A stretch of DNA of 60,258 nucleotides from Desulfatitalea sp. BRH_c12 (GTDB lineage Bacteria; Desulfobacterota; Desulfobacteria; Desulfobacterales; Desulfosarcinaceae), in the NCBI GenBank assembly GCA_000961655.1, contig LADR01000043.1, positions 1-60,258 on the forward strand. Direction: 5' to 3'. Positions 1 through 9,782 of this stretch are shown here, one piece after another. How positions within the stretch are numbered: the first letter of the stretch is position 1; every line of letters starts with the position of its first letter. The translations under genes and the position numbers were made by a program. The notes under the pieces are model-generated. The model saw only the letters and a list, made by a program, of their open reading frames with translations, did no database searches and was not told the origin of the DNA.

Positions 1-1356
1 GAATTTAGGCGGCGATCCGTTTTTCTTCAATACCATTGACAAACTTTACTCCTTTTATAATCTCTGCCAACCGCTCGGGATGATGCAAGCGTATCCATCT
101 TTTTTGTGCACATTTGCACAATTTAAAAGCCATTGTCATTACCGTGTTTGCAGAAAAGCAGCCTCTGACCTTGTTCGTCCGCAGGCGAACAGTGGCAAAA
201 GTTGATTCAATTGGGTTTGTTGTCCGGATATGCCGCCAATGTTCCGCCGGAAAATCAAAAAAGGTCAGCAAAGAGGAACGATCCTTTTCCAGACACTGAG
301 CGGCTTTCGGGTATTTTGCTTCATACGCATTAACAAAACCATTAAAGTGCCGTTCTGCCTCATTCTTGTTATCAGCCTGCCAAATCTGGTGCAGGTGGGC
401 CTTTGCCTTTGGTTGAAGGCTTTTCGGTAATTTGTTCAAGATATTAGCAGTCTTGTGAACCCAACATCTTTGACAGCGGGCATCCGGAAACACTTTATCC
501 ATGGCCTTCCAGAAGCCGAGGGCACCGTCGCCTATGGCAAGCTGCGGACCGCTGGTAACGCCCCTTGCTTTCAGGTCCAACAGCAGCTGGGACCAGGACA
601 GCTCGCTTTCACGAAATCCGCCTTCTATGGCAACCAGCTCTTTTTCGCCATCGACGGTTGCGCCCACAATCACCAGGAGGCAATGTTTATCGTCCATGCG
701 CACATTGCAGTAAACCCCATCGGCCCAAAAATAGACGTATCGTTTGCCTGATAGGCTACGCTTTTGCCATTGCTCATATTCCTGCTGCCAAACGGTCTTG
801 AGTCTGCCGATCGTTGGCGCGGACAATCCCGGTGCATCTTTGCCGACCAGTGCTGCCAAGGCATCACTAAAATCACCTGTGGAAACGCCCTTTAGATACA
901 GCCAGGGCAGCAACTGTTCCATGCTCCGGGTTTTACGCAGGTATGGCGGCAAGATGGCTGAACTAAAATGTATTCTCTTTGATGCGTTCTGATGTCGATC
1001 TCTTATACGCGGCGCTTTAACGGAAACTGGCCCAACGCCAGTTTGGATTTGACGTTCGGGTAAATACCCATTGCGAACGACCCTTTGAAGACCCATCTGA
1101 TCCCTCAGGTCCTTGTATTGATTGATATAAAGTTCTAATTCGATTTCCAGGGCCTGGGATATCAAGCTTCTGGCTCCTTGGCGCAATATCTCAGAAATAG
1201 GGTCGTCAACAAAGGTGTCTGGTTTTTTGATCGCGATTACGTTATCTTTGCTCATGGTGTGTGTATCCTTTCCATTTCGGTGGGCCGGTTAATTGCCTCG
1301 GAAACAATCAGCCGGTGGATACACCACCTATTTTCCTAAACACAACTTTCGATCAT
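1..1356 (-). mobile_element. IS256-family element, copy 1 (cut at window start)
   Basis: An insertion sequence carrying one mutator-type transposase. Its upstream end is shared with the copy at 10459-11825: both run through CCTAAACACAACTTTCGATC before diverging near 1356-1360. The opposite end, seen intact in copies 2 and 3, reads GGTCAAT followed by GTTGTGT, which is an imperfect inverted match to this end. The window starts about 20 bases inside the element, so the outer terminus and any target duplication are missing. The element has cut into a GGDEF gene (remnant at 1359-1500). Confidence 0.85.
5..1255 (-). CDS. IS256-family (mutator-type) transposase, full length
   Basis: A DDE transposase of 416 residues, the usual length for the family, that catalyses cut/copy-out transposition of its own IS. 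The expected landmarks are visible: a first Asp in WADGVYCNVR near residue 180, a second in IGDGALGFWKA near residue 245, and the catalytic Glu in NPIESTFATVR near residue 350. The start MSKDNVIAIKK is shared by copy 2. No internal stop or frameshift is seen, so this is the only one of the three copies that looks fully intact. It is about 98% identical at DNA level to the end-of-window copy and clearly more distant from copy 2. Confidence 0.93.
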   Translation of the reverse strand: MSKDNVIAIKKPDTFVDDPISEILRQGARSLISQALEIELELYINQYKDLRDQMGLQRVVRNGYLPERQIQTGVGPVSVKAPRIRDRHQNASKRIHFSSAILPPYLRKTRSMEQLLPWLYLKGVSTGDFSDALAALVGKDAPGLSAPTIGRLKTVWQQEYEQWQKRSLSGKRYVYFWADGVYCNVRMDDKHCLLVIVGATVDGEKELVAIEGGFRESELSWSQLLLDLKARGVTSGPQLAIGDGALGFWKAMDKVFPDARCQRCWVHKTANILNKLPKSLQPKAKAHLHQIWQADNKNEAERHFNGFVNAYEAKYPKAAQCLEKDRSSLLTFFDFPAEHWRHIRTTNPIESTFATVRLRTNKVRGCFSANTVMTMAFKLCKCAQKRWIRLHHPERLAEIIKGVKFVNGIEEKRIAA

Positions 1357-1358
1357 AT

Positions 1359-1500
1359 CTCAAAAGAAAAGCGCAAGCGGGTACCCTTGCCGGCGGGCCT
1401 TTTCGATTTCCACCTCCAAGCTTTCGATGAACGCTTTACGGTTGAGCAAGCCCGTCAGCGCATCGTGATTGGCCATGTAAAGGAGTTTCTGATCTCGCCG
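1359..1500 (-). pseudogene. GGDEF diguanylate cyclase fragment, cut by IS256
   Basis: The minus strand reads DQKLLYMANHDALTGLLNR, then KAFIESLEVEIEKARRQGYP and LALFF, the classic beginning of a GGDEF domain (cyclic di-GMP synthesis). The reading frame stops exactly at the IS256 end, before the GG(D/E)EF signature, so catalytic function is lost. The upstream part of the gene is also missing; the sequence changes abruptly near 1503 to an HDOD gene on the opposite strand, indicating a second rearrangement. Only the domain identity is claimed. Confidence 0.75.
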
Positions 1501-1502
1501 AT

Positions 1503-2231
1503 GTGGTGAGCAGGAGCGCAAGCCTGTCTCTTCTGTTGCTTAAGTTGGTCAACTCTTCCTATTACGGGTTTGCCTCGCACATCGATACCATCTCACGCGC
1601 CGTTACCATGATCGGCATCAAGGAGGTCAGCGATCTGGTCATGGGCATCGAGATCATGCATTTTTTCGATAAGATCCCCGGGGACCTTATCGATGTCAAC
1701 ACCTTCAGAAGACACAGCCTGGCATGCGGCCTGTTGTCCAGAATTCTGGCGGCCCATAAGGGGCTGCAACATACGGAGCGACTTTTTTTATCAGGGCTGC
1801 TGCACGACGTCGGCCGCCTGGTCTGGTACCGGTATTTCGCGGAACAGGCCAAAATGGTGTTGTACATGGCCCAAAAAACCGGTCTCGCGCTCTACGAGGT
1901 AGAAAAAGAGTGCCTCGGGATAAGCCATGAAGAGATAGCCGGATACCTTTTTAGAAAATGGCACCTGCCCTTTGGTCTTGAAAACAATATCGTCTATCAC
2001 CATGACCCTATCAGCGCCCCCAACCCGGTCGAGGCGGGAATTGTTCACATGGCGGACATTGCGGTGAACGCTTTGGGTCTGGGCCATAGCGGAGAACACA
2101 TTATTCCGCATTTTGATTCAAAGGCGTGGGATCTGACTGCGATTGCGCCAGGCACCCTGTTTACTGCCATACTGCAAACCAATGAACAATTGGACGCCAT
2201 GGAGGCTCTGTTGGCCGAGGAGTGGCATTGA
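1503..2231 (+). pseudogene. HDOD-domain signalling protein, N-terminally truncated
   Basis: The product matches the HDOD family, HD-related regulatory domains without a known enzymatic activity that often pair with kinases or cyclic-di-GMP proteins. The visible sequence enters the domain at LLLLKLVNSSYYGF, continues through AVTMIGIKEVSDLVMG and includes LFLSGLLHDVGRLVWY near residue 100. Family members normally carry some 30-50 more residues ahead of the LVNS motif, so the front is lost at the junction with the GGDEF fragment; the GTG at 1503 is just the first in-frame start. Its stop overlaps the ATG of the kinase gene that follows (TGATG at 2229-2233), showing an original two-gene operon. 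Confidence 0.7.
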
Positions 2232-3560
2232 TGCAACCGCTTGCGCAAGGCAATCATGATTCCCGGCTGCGGGCAGCGGAAGAAAAATACCGCGCTGTTT
2301 TGAGAGTTTTGGAACAGGTGCTGTCGTTGGGCGATTTTCAGAAGCAGGTCGATACGACCGTCGACCCCTTGCACTTTATCCATTTAACAGGGCGTACGGC
2401 TCGAAGAAATCATACAACCTGAGTTGAAGGCCATCTACACGGTAGACCAAGTCACCTCCGATATCAGCACCGCCTGGTTTGCGCCGGTAGAATCGCAAAA
2501 GGAAATTGAGACCCAGGTAGAGTCCTTGATTCAGGGAGGCTACATTGCTTGGGCCTTGCGCGAGCGGCGCGAGATTCTGGTCTATTCCGTTGACCGGCGC
2601 TACCGTGTACTGCTGCACGCCATCGCTACGTATTCGCGCATCCGCGGCATTTTCATAGGATTTTTTCCAGCCGAAAAAGACAAATTGTCTGACGGATCGC
2701 TGCAAGCGCTCTCGCTGTTGCTGCGCAATGCCGCAAATGCCATGGAAAGCTTGGAATACATCGCGATGTTTCAACATCAGAATACGGAATTACAAACAAA
2801 GGTGGACGAGAAGGTAGGGGAGTTGCGGCGGCGCGACCAGCAGTTGTTAAACGCTCAAAAAATGGATGCGATCGCAACCTTGGCGGGCGGGGTGGCCCAC
2901 CAGTACAACAACGCGCTTTCCATATTGATGGGCAACATCGAGTTGATCAAACTCGGCGTTGTGGGCGGCAAAGAACCTGGAAAATACATAGAGCGCATCG
3001 AAGGGGTTGCCTATAGAATGCGGGAACTGACCGCCAAGTTGCTTGCATACGCGCATGGCGGCAAATATCTGCCCCAAAAAATTGCCATAGAAGCGCTTCT
3101 TGGGCGCGTTTTAGATGACGTAAAAAAAAACCTGAATGGCCGCATTGAGATAGTGGTAACGTTACCTGTTGATAACTGTTCTGTGCGCGTGGATGTGATA
3201 CAGATGCAGATGGCCTTATCGGCAATTGTGACCAACGCCACCGAAGCACTCCCGTCTGGAGGGCATATCCACATCCATGGAGAGATAGTGCCGAGTCAGC
3301 AATTACCGCAAGATACCAAGCTCGAGGTAGCGCCCGGCGAGTATATCGTTTTACAAATTTCCGACAACGGCCAGGGTATGGATGAACGCGCCCTGCAGCA
3401 CATATTCGAACCATTTTTCACAACGAAGTTCGAGGGGCGTGGACTGAGCATGGCAGCAGCCTATGGCATTGTAAAAAACCACAGCGGGGCAATATGCGTT
3501 GAGTCCAAGGTGGGCCGTGGCACCACCGTGCAGGTGTTTCTGCCCTCGGCAAACACATAA
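2231..3560 (+). pseudogene. Histidine kinase (NtrB-like), frameshifted near codon 50
   Basis: The gene begins at ATG 2231 (MQPLAQGNHDSRLRAAEEKY), translationally coupled to the HDOD gene. Around 2375-2390 the frame is lost; the sequence resumes in another frame at GVRLEEIIQPELKAIYTV and remains open to 3560. The C-terminal part is a complete kinase core: dimerisation helix with GGVAHQYNN (H-box, near position 2895), N-box SAIVTNATEALPSGG, G1 box DNGQGMDE and F-box FEPFFTTKFEGRG. The H-box has HQ where most NtrB-like kinases have HD/HE. A restart at an internal codon could still give a truncated kinase. No adjacent response regulator is seen. Confidence 0.72.
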
Positions 3561-3612
3561 ATCGGGCGGTTAGTAATGATCCTTGCCCTCAGCCCAGCCG
3601 CCAGAAGAGCGA

Positions 3613-4146
3613 TTACCCCTTCTTTCCGCGTCGCTTAAAGATCATCACCGGTGCCGCGTTTCGCTCCCTTTTTTGCCCTTTGATGATCCGGTCTTGCATT
3701 TCAATTGTGCGGGTATGCTTGCTGATGTTTGCCTGTGCTTCAGCAAGTTTTTGTTTTGTCTCAGCCAATTGTGTCTCTAATTCTTTTATGCGATGCTCCA
3801 ACGTTTTGCCGCGACGGGATTCCCCGTCTTCTTTCAGCGGAATAATTTTTCTGGCACATCCGTCTGGGTGAAACTCTGGCGTTTTCAAAGAGGAATGAAG
3901 GGGTATGGACTGAGTTGCCTTAGCGATATGGTTCTTTTTAAACGAGTAAACCACAGGCCTTGAATTGATAAGCTTGCGAGCCTGTCCTTTTTTAGTCAGG
4001 GTCACCATCGCATTGCGAGCATACTGTATCTCGTTGTCCTCGATCCATCTAAGGGCGGACATCAGCTCACTTACAGTAAACCCGGTCTTTGTCTTTTCTA
4101 TGTTATTCCCTGCTTCGATGAGTTGGGATATTTTTGTCTTTGCCAT
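3613..4146 (-). CDS. Hypothetical basic coiled-coil protein (177 aa)
   Basis: I do not recognise this family. It has a strong ribosome site (AGGAGG, 6 bases before the ATG), so translation is credible. Residues about 1-70 look like a small helical/winged-helix module (FTVSELMSALRWIEDNEIQY ... VTLTKKGQARKLI) and the region around residues 115-150 is a heptad-rich coiled coil (LEHRIKELETQLAETKQKLA). The C-terminus is strongly basic (KRRGKKG). This layout, winged helix plus coiled coil plus basic tail, suggests a nucleic-acid-binding dimer, but that is inference. It lies alone between two decayed kinase regions. Confidence 0.55.
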   Translation of the reverse strand: MAKTKISQLIEAGNNIEKTKTGFTVSELMSALRWIEDNEIQYARNAMVTLTKKGQARKLINSRPVVYSFKKNHIAKATQSIPLHSSLKTPEFHPDGCARKIIPLKEDGESRRGKTLEHRIKELETQLAETKQKLAEAQANISKHTRTIEMQDRIIKGQKRERNAAPVMIFKRRGKKG

Positions 4147-4619
4147 AGATCCTCCTACCTTGAGCTTTAGAGTAGCAATGTCTAACCCACCACAGTCGCT
4201 AACTACTACTCTTTTTTGGTTTGCGGTACAAGGCTCTTTTTGCGGGAACTGCTGTTGCTTGTAGTCATCTGCCGAATGCCCTAAGATTGCATGGGGCTTC
4301 TCGGTTTGCTGGGCGATGGACGAATATGTTTTTGATGTAAAAACATAATTATTTAATTAAATAAGCCAGACTATAGGCAATCTCCCATCTGATCCAGATT
4401 GCCGAATAGGCGCATTGCTCAAATTTTCCATAGATTGGCTTTTCGGTATGTAAGCTCAAGATACTGATCGGGTTCACGTCGTGGGCATAACTTGGATCGA
4501 TATATGGCGCAGCATCTGACGGAGGCCGCATCCGCTCCATGATTACCACCCCTTCAATGCCCCACCAATAAGTAAGCGAAGAATAAAAAAACGGTGCTGA
4601 ATGCTCTTTGATGAATTCC
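4147..4619. other. Intergenic stretch without recognised gene
   Basis: Roughly 470 bases between the coiled-coil gene and the kinase remnant. Short open frames on the minus strand (such as 4349-4549) have no ribosome site and no recognisable similarity. I see no terminator or repeat. Confidence 0.4.
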
Positions 4620-5034
4620 TGTCCCGGTCCCTTTGTATTGGCTCGCCCGGCAGGTGCACCGAACAGTTTGGGTTACAAGTCGGGTTGGAAGCAAATGAAG
4701 AAGGCCAGTGGGGGACCAGGCTCTGAAGATGTTTTGTTCCGTGCCCGTGCAGGAGTTCTTATTCAACATCGTAAAGCACGCTGGTGTAAAAAGTGCACGT
4801 GTTGTCCTCTCGGACTACGAAAAAAGGTTAGTACTCAACTGTAAGTGATCAGGGTAGGGGGTTTGATCCCGAAATTCTGGATTTAACCCAAAAAAGCTCT
4901 GTCTCGGCCTTCTGAGCCTGCGAGAGCGTGCCCATTATACTGGTGGAAATCTGGTGATCAATAATATCCCGGGGAAAGGCTCTCGCTTCACTCTTGCGGT
5001 TCCCCTCAACTTTTCCAAATTTCGTCCGGCTCAA
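4620..5034 (+). pseudogene. Histidine kinase C-terminal remnant (HATPase)
   Basis: Pieces in shifting frames reproduce the end of the intact kinase at 5861-8704. VQEFLFNIVKHAGVKSARVV near 4752 parallels VQELLLNVVKHAGVKSAQIA there, and LLSLRERAHYTGGNLVINN near 4905 parallels LLSLRERASYIGGHLFIES. The remnant ends VPLNFSKFRPAQ with a stop at 5032-5034. At least two frame changes separate the pieces, so it cannot make a working ATPase domain. It is followed by a decayed response regulator, giving the same gene order as the better-preserved pair downstream: a duplicated two-component module. Confidence 0.75.
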
Positions 5035-5097
5035 TAGGCCTTGGCGGAAGGGCCGATATTGACAAAAAACTCGCGGGTTCCGTCTTTAAGGAGGGAA

Positions 5098-5445
5098 GCG
5101 TTTGCTGTTTGCCGACGACCATGAGGTCATGCGCAAAGGCCTTATCAGTTTGGTGGCCGGTCAGCCCGATATTCAGGTGGCCGGGTGAAGCGGCAAACGG
5201 GCGGGAAGCCCTCGAGCTTGCCCGGCAGCTCCGCCCGGATGTGGGTCGTGATGGATATTTCCATGCCGGAGATGGACGGTAATCGAGGCCACCCGTCGGA
5301 TAGGCTGAGTTACCCAATGTTCGGATAATGCGTCGTCGATGCACCACGATGAACAGCTTACTTTGATGATGCGTCATGCTGGCGCGGATGCTTTTCTGAA
5401 CAAAACTGCACCTTCGGCGAAACTGCTGAGGGTAATCTACGGTAT
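5098..5445 (+). pseudogene. Response-regulator receiver domain, decayed (copy A)
   Basis: The plus strand reads LLFADDHEVMRKGLISLVAG then QPDIQVAG, the start of a NarL/FixJ-type receiver domain with the DD acidic pair. After a frame change comes a piece resembling ALELARQLRPDV, MDISMPEMDG (phosphoacceptor Asp region), and later MRHAGADAFLNKTAPSAKLL (the conserved Lys region). At least three lesions interrupt it and no DNA-binding domain follows. It was presumably the partner of the kinase remnant just upstream. Confidence 0.7.
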
Positions 5446-5860
5446 TACTAACTCGACGGGCGCTTAAAAAGATTCCACTCTGGAATCGGAATAAGGTTTT
5501 CCGTATCCAGCCAATCGATCACCAGAGGGTGCGTTTACCCCCACAGGCAAGACCGAATCGGACGCAAGCGGACCATCTATGCCAATCTTTATGTTCGATT
5601 AGCGACCTGTTTGGATATATTGTATTATTCATCATCCTTGAATGATTGTTTTTTGGTCCGATTTTATGTAGCTAATTAGACCAAAACTTCTTCATGCCCA
5701 GATATTCTGGAGGATAAATTATGCTTGAAATTTTATCCAATGAATCCAACAAACTAAAAGGCTGCTTGCTACGCGAAGAATCGCGCGAAACGTCAGCGAT
5801 ATGTAATTGATAGCGATAGAAATGTGACCGGCAAACTGTAAAATAAAGCGAACCATTCCA
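5446..5860. other. Gap with no recognised gene
   Basis: About 415 bases between the decayed regulator and the multi-PAS kinase. It is more AT-rich than its neighbours from 5610 on and probably holds the promoter of the kinase gene, but no clear -35/-10 pair or repeat could be fixed by eye. Confidence 0.35.
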
Positions 5861-8704
5861 ATGTGCTCCAAAATTCAACTCAGTGAGATTTTTCAGTCGC
5901 TGCGCAAAAGGGCCAAGCAGATTGTGCAAGAACAGAGGTCCGCGGCACGCCCAATGGGCGATATGGATCTGAAACGCTTGGCCGACAAGGTTGAAGTTCA
6001 AAGTGCCGAACTGGAATTGCTAAAAAAAAGGCTACGCCGCAGGACCCAGGAACTTGAGCAATCGCGCAATGATTGTGCGGACCTGTTTCAATCCGCGCCG
6101 GTGGCCTTTGTTATTGTCAATTCAGGAGGTATTATCGAGCAGGTCAACACGGCGGCCGCAAAGATGCTGGCCGGCTCGGATGGTCTCCTGGTGGGCCAAC
6201 GCTTCGATAACTATGTTCATCCAGATGATAAGCCTGCTTATTTCGCCTATACCCAAGAGCTGGCTTTGCATTCAGTGGCCACCCCTTGTGAATTGCGGCT
6301 CGTCGGCACCCGGGAAGGGTGCGTTCACGTAACGTTGGCTGCCGCTGCCAATAAACCCGATCATGCCGGCAGCTGCCTTCAATGGCGTCTATCCTTAGTG
6401 GATATCACCGAGCGAAAGCATGCCAAGCAAGCCCTGCAGGACAGTCAGCAGCGTTACCGCCTCGCCGCCACGGCGGGCAGGATCGGCGCCTATTCACGTC
6501 ACCTGCAATCTGGTATTGATTACTGGTCGCCGGAGTTTCTGGATATTTATGGATACGGCCCGGATCAAACACTACCCCTGAGTGACGGAATTCCAGCAGC
6601 AGTCCACCCTGATGACCGCCGGCGGGTTCTTGCCGAGGCTCTTGCCCGCATTGATCGCAAAACCGCGCCTGAATACAGCAGTGAGCATCGGATCATTTTG
6701 CCCAGTGGTGACGTCCGCTGGGTGATGATCCGCGGGCGCTTAGAATTCGACCTTCAGGGTCGACCCTTGCGGTCGCATGGGATTGCCATGGATATTACCG
6801 AGCACAAGCAGGCGGATGAAGAGCTGCTGAAAAGCCGTTTGCGATTGGAAGCGGCGCTGCAGATCGCCCGGCTGGGCATCTGGGAATACAACCCGGATAC
6901 ATCCGTTACAATGCTCGATGATCGCTGCTGCGCGATATTCGGTCTCGAAAAGCGTGCAATGACGAATAAAGAAGTGTTCGATAGGATACATCCTGAGGAC
7001 CGCACCCGCGTTGAAGGCGAAGTACTTGCAGCGCTAACCTGTGAAGATAGTGGCGGGTATGATACCGAATATCGTATCATTGTGCCAGACGGAACGCATC
7101 GGTGGGTTGCCGTATGCGGAAACGGCATATGGTCAGGTGAAGGCATCGGCAGAAAGGTCGTCCAGTTTATAGGAACCGCAAAGGATATCACCGAATACAA
7201 ACTGGCCGAGGAGAACTTACAAGCAAGCACTTCACGGCTTATCGAAGCCCAAAGGATCGCGAAAGTAGGAGACTGGGAGTGGGATCCAGATAAAGGTACT
7301 ATCTTCTGGTCAAAAGCGGTGTACGATATTTTCGGAAGGAACCCTGCACTTGCGCCTCCAACTCACCAGGAACACCCACGATATTACAAAACAGATAGTT
7401 GGGCGCGTCTGGAAAGGGCCCTGAAAGCAGCGTTGGAATCTGGCAAATGCTATGAACTCGAACTGGAGCATATTCGCGAGAATGATACTTGCGGCTGGCA
7501 TATAGCCAAGGGGGAAGTTCTGCGGGATAATGCCGGGCGCATAACAAAATTGCGGGGCACAGCACAGGATATTTCCGAGCGCAAAAACATGGAGGAGACT
7601 CTGCTCCGGCGTGAAAGGCAATTTCGGGCTCTCGTTGCAGCCAGTTCGGAAAGTTTGTATCGTATGAGCCCGGATTGGAGCGAGATGCGCCAGCTTCAGG
7701 GCCAGGGGTTTCTTGCCGATACTCAAACGTCAGACCCCAATTGGATGCAAAAATACATCCATCCGGATGATCAGCCGCAAGTGACAGCCGTTATCAGTGC
7801 GGCAATTCAGGCACAGAGCACTTTCAACTTCGAACATCGGGTCCGCCGGGCTGACGGCAGTTTGGGGTGGACGCATTCGCGTGCGGTTCCGTTGCTAGAT
7901 GAAAATGGCGAATTGGTTGAATGGTTTGGCGCTGCCAGCGACATTACTGAACGTAAAAAAGCCGAGGAATCCTTGCGACATCTAAACGAAACGCTTGAGC
8001 AGCAGGTGGCTGATCGTACCCAGCTGGCCGAATCGCGCGCCCGGCAACTCCAGTCTTTGGCAGTAGAGCTGATCGAAGCTGAGGAGCGGGAACGCAAGCG
8101 GATTGCCGAGTTACTGCATGAGGACCTGCAGCAGATTCTGGCCAGCGCCCGTCTGCAGTTGCAAGCGGCCGGCGCAAACGCGCCTCCCGCATCTATGCTG
8201 GAAAGTGTAGAACGGTTGCTCGCGGCCTCTATTGAAAAGTCGCGCAGCCTGTCACACGAGCTAAGTCCTGCGATCCTGAATCACTCCGACCTGATTACCG
8301 CCCTGCGATCGTTGCCATTGCGGATGGCCGAACAGTTCGGATTGTTCGTCAAGCTGAAAACCAGCGGCCGACAGCCATCTGTAGACACGCCCATAAAGAT
8401 ATTTGTTTTCCGGGCCGTGCAGGAGCTTTTGCTCAACGTCGTTAAACATGCCGGCGTGAAAAGCGCCCAAATCGCGTTTTCTGCTACCGAAAAAGACATT
8501 GCTGTCACTGTCAGCGACGATGGCCAGGGGTTTGCCCCCACCATTCTCGATACCGCTGTCGTAAAAAGCGGCCTTGGTCTGTTGAGTTTGCGCGAACGGG
8601 CCAGCTATATAGGGGGCCATCTGTTCATTGAAAGCGCACCAGGGCAAGGCAGCCGCATCACGCTGATGATCCCGCTCGCACTTGCGAGCGTCGAAGGGCC
8701 TTAA
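5861..8704 (+). CDS. Multi-PAS sensor histidine kinase (HisKA_3/NarX-type)
   Basis: A 947-residue sensor kinase without obvious membrane segments, so probably cytoplasmic. After an N-terminal coiled coil it holds about five PAS repeats (roughly residues 66-185, 195-318, 325-450, 455-580 and 585-710), each closing with a D-I-(T/S)-E-(R/H/Y)-K linker such as VDITERKHA. A second coiled coil leads to the dimerisation helix RIAELLHEDLQQILA with the phosphoacceptor His near residue 752, typical of the HisKA_3 (NarX/UhpB) class, and an HATPase domain with SDDGQGFAP and GLGLLSLRERA. The natural partner would be a NarL-type regulator; the one directly downstream is decayed. The start is uncertain: no good ribosome site precedes ATG 5861, and Met32 is an alternative. 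Confidence 0.88.
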   Translation: MCSKIQLSEIFQSLRKRAKQIVQEQRSAARPMGDMDLKRLADKVEVQSAELELLKKRLRRRTQELEQSRNDCADLFQSAPVAFVIVNSGGIIEQVNTAAAKMLAGSDGLLVGQRFDNYVHPDDKPAYFAYTQELALHSVATPCELRLVGTREGCVHVTLAAAANKPDHAGSCLQWRLSLVDITERKHAKQALQDSQQRYRLAATAGRIGAYSRHLQSGIDYWSPEFLDIYGYGPDQTLPLSDGIPAAVHPDDRRRVLAEALARIDRKTAPEYSSEHRIILPSGDVRWVMIRGRLEFDLQGRPLRSHGIAMDITEHKQADEELLKSRLRLEAALQIARLGIWEYNPDTSVTMLDDRCCAIFGLEKRAMTNKEVFDRIHPEDRTRVEGEVLAALTCEDSGGYDTEYRIIVPDGTHRWVAVCGNGIWSGEGIGRKVVQFIGTAKDITEYKLAEENLQASTSRLIEAQRIAKVGDWEWDPDKGTIFWSKAVYDIFGRNPALAPPTHQEHPRYYKTDSWARLERALKAALESGKCYELELEHIRENDTCGWHIAKGEVLRDNAGRITKLRGTAQDISERKNMEETLLRRERQFRALVAASSESLYRMSPDWSEMRQLQGQGFLADTQTSDPNWMQKYIHPDDQPQVTAVISAAIQAQSTFNFEHRVRRADGSLGWTHSRAVPLLDENGELVEWFGAASDITERKKAEESLRHLNETLEQQVADRTQLAESRARQLQSLAVELIEAEERERKRIAELLHEDLQQILASARLQLQAAGANAPPASMLESVERLLAASIEKSRSLSHELSPAILNHSDLITALRSLPLRMAEQFGLFVKLKTSGRQPSVDTPIKIFVFRAVQELLLNVVKHAGVKSAQIAFSATEKDIAVTVSDDGQGFAPTILDTAVVKSGLGLLSLRERASYIGGHLFIESAPGQGSRITLMIPLALASVEGP

Positions 8705-8756
8705 ACCCCGATTGGCAAACACCCGCCCAGCATTGCGTCGGCTGTCCCGCACGCCG

Positions 8757-9125
8757 GAGAAATACGGGTGCTGATTGTAGATGGTCACAAAACAATGAGC
8801 CAGGGCCTCGTAAAATTGATGTCGAGGAGCCCGGGTATTAGGGTCGTGGGGCAAGCGAACAGTATTCGGGAGGCTATGACGTTAGTATCTCACTACAAGC
8901 CGGATTTATTAACATAGATGTATCCAGGTCAGATATGTACGGGATCGCACCCGCCTCCTCAAGGCCGAACTGCCGGATGCGCGGGTAATCGGTCTTTCAA
9001 TGTTCGAGGACGAAAAGCTTGCCCGCGCGATGCGCGAGGCCGGGGGCAGAAGGCCTCGTCAACAAAACGGCTTCCTCGGACTCACTGTTTAAGGCGATCT
9101 ACAGATCTGACCGCTACGATTAGTA
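8757..9125 (+). pseudogene. Response-regulator receiver domain, decayed (copy B)
   Basis: Immediately after the kinase the sequence reads EIRVLIVDGHKTMSQGLVKL and MSRSPGIRVVGQAN, a NarL-type receiver start in which the usual DD pair is D-G. A stop (TAG at the LLT-stop point near 8915) and frame changes follow; later pieces read ARVIGLSMFEDEKLARAMRE and LVNKTASSDSLFKAIYR. No helix-turn-helix output domain remains. The intact kinase upstream has therefore lost its cognate regulator in this window. Confidence 0.72.
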
Positions 9126-9242
9126 AACCAAAACGAGCATGATCTACATTTTTAGGGCCTTATACTAAAATCATCTGCCGATTCGATCCCTGGTCAACTT
9201 CCTTATTAAAAAAGGGCCATAGCCGGTGAATTTGAGGTAAAC

Positions 9243-9440
9243 ATGGCGAAAAACTTATTAAGAAAGACACGCGAAGCCTTATTACTGAGCAAATCAGAGC
9301 TGGCACGGGAGGCGGATGTCTCTCCGATCACGATTGCAAGGATAGAGCAGGGCATGCCATGCCGAATGGCCACAAAGCGAAAGATACTACTTGCTTTGGG
9401 CTATAGTTTGACGGACGCAGAAAAAATTTTCGGACAATGA
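9243..9440 (+). CDS. Small XRE-type helix-turn-helix protein (65 aa)
   Basis: A one-domain DNA-binding protein. Residues about 7-60 form a complete HTH_3/XRE fold: KTREALLLSKSELAREADVS, the recognition helix PITIARIEQG, and the closing helix KRKILLALGYSLTDAEKIF. A GAGGT ribosome site lies 5-6 bases before the ATG. It stands alone, with no toxin or phage gene next to it, so its target is unknown; orphan antitoxin or remnant regulator are both possible. Confidence 0.8.
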   Translation: MAKNLLRKTREALLLSKSELAREADVSPITIARIEQGMPCRMATKRKILLALGYSLTDAEKIFGQ

Positions 9441-9782
9441 TCCAACTATTCTTTGATTGATGAGGTGGCATAAGTTCTCCTCTTGATTAAAAGAGGATTT
9501 CGAGAGATAGCTTCAGGAATATGATTCATCGGGCGCAAAAAACCGATGTCCAGATAATCTTGTGTTAGCTGAGTTAATACTTGAGTATTCTTAAAATGCT
9601 TATTGGGGGGGTAAAAAACCAATGTCCAAAATGCACCGGAACATGTCGTAATATTTCACTCGCAATCTGGCAAGACTTGTCTTCCCGATATTTGATTTTG
9701 AGGATACATTAAGGCAGGTGTTGGAGAGTTCGATGGTAATGACATTGCTACCGAGTTATTAACATAATAAGGAGAATATTTT
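9441..9782. other. Intergenic, no gene recognised
   Basis: About 340 bases with stop codons in all frames. It precedes the MaoC-like gene and should include its promoter; the AAGGAG ribosome site of that gene is at about 9770-9775. Confidence 0.35.

Noticed and set aside
8261-8854. Minus-strand frame (197 aa) opposite the kinase end
   Set aside because: Antisense to the conserved HATPase domain; no ribosome site or similarity.
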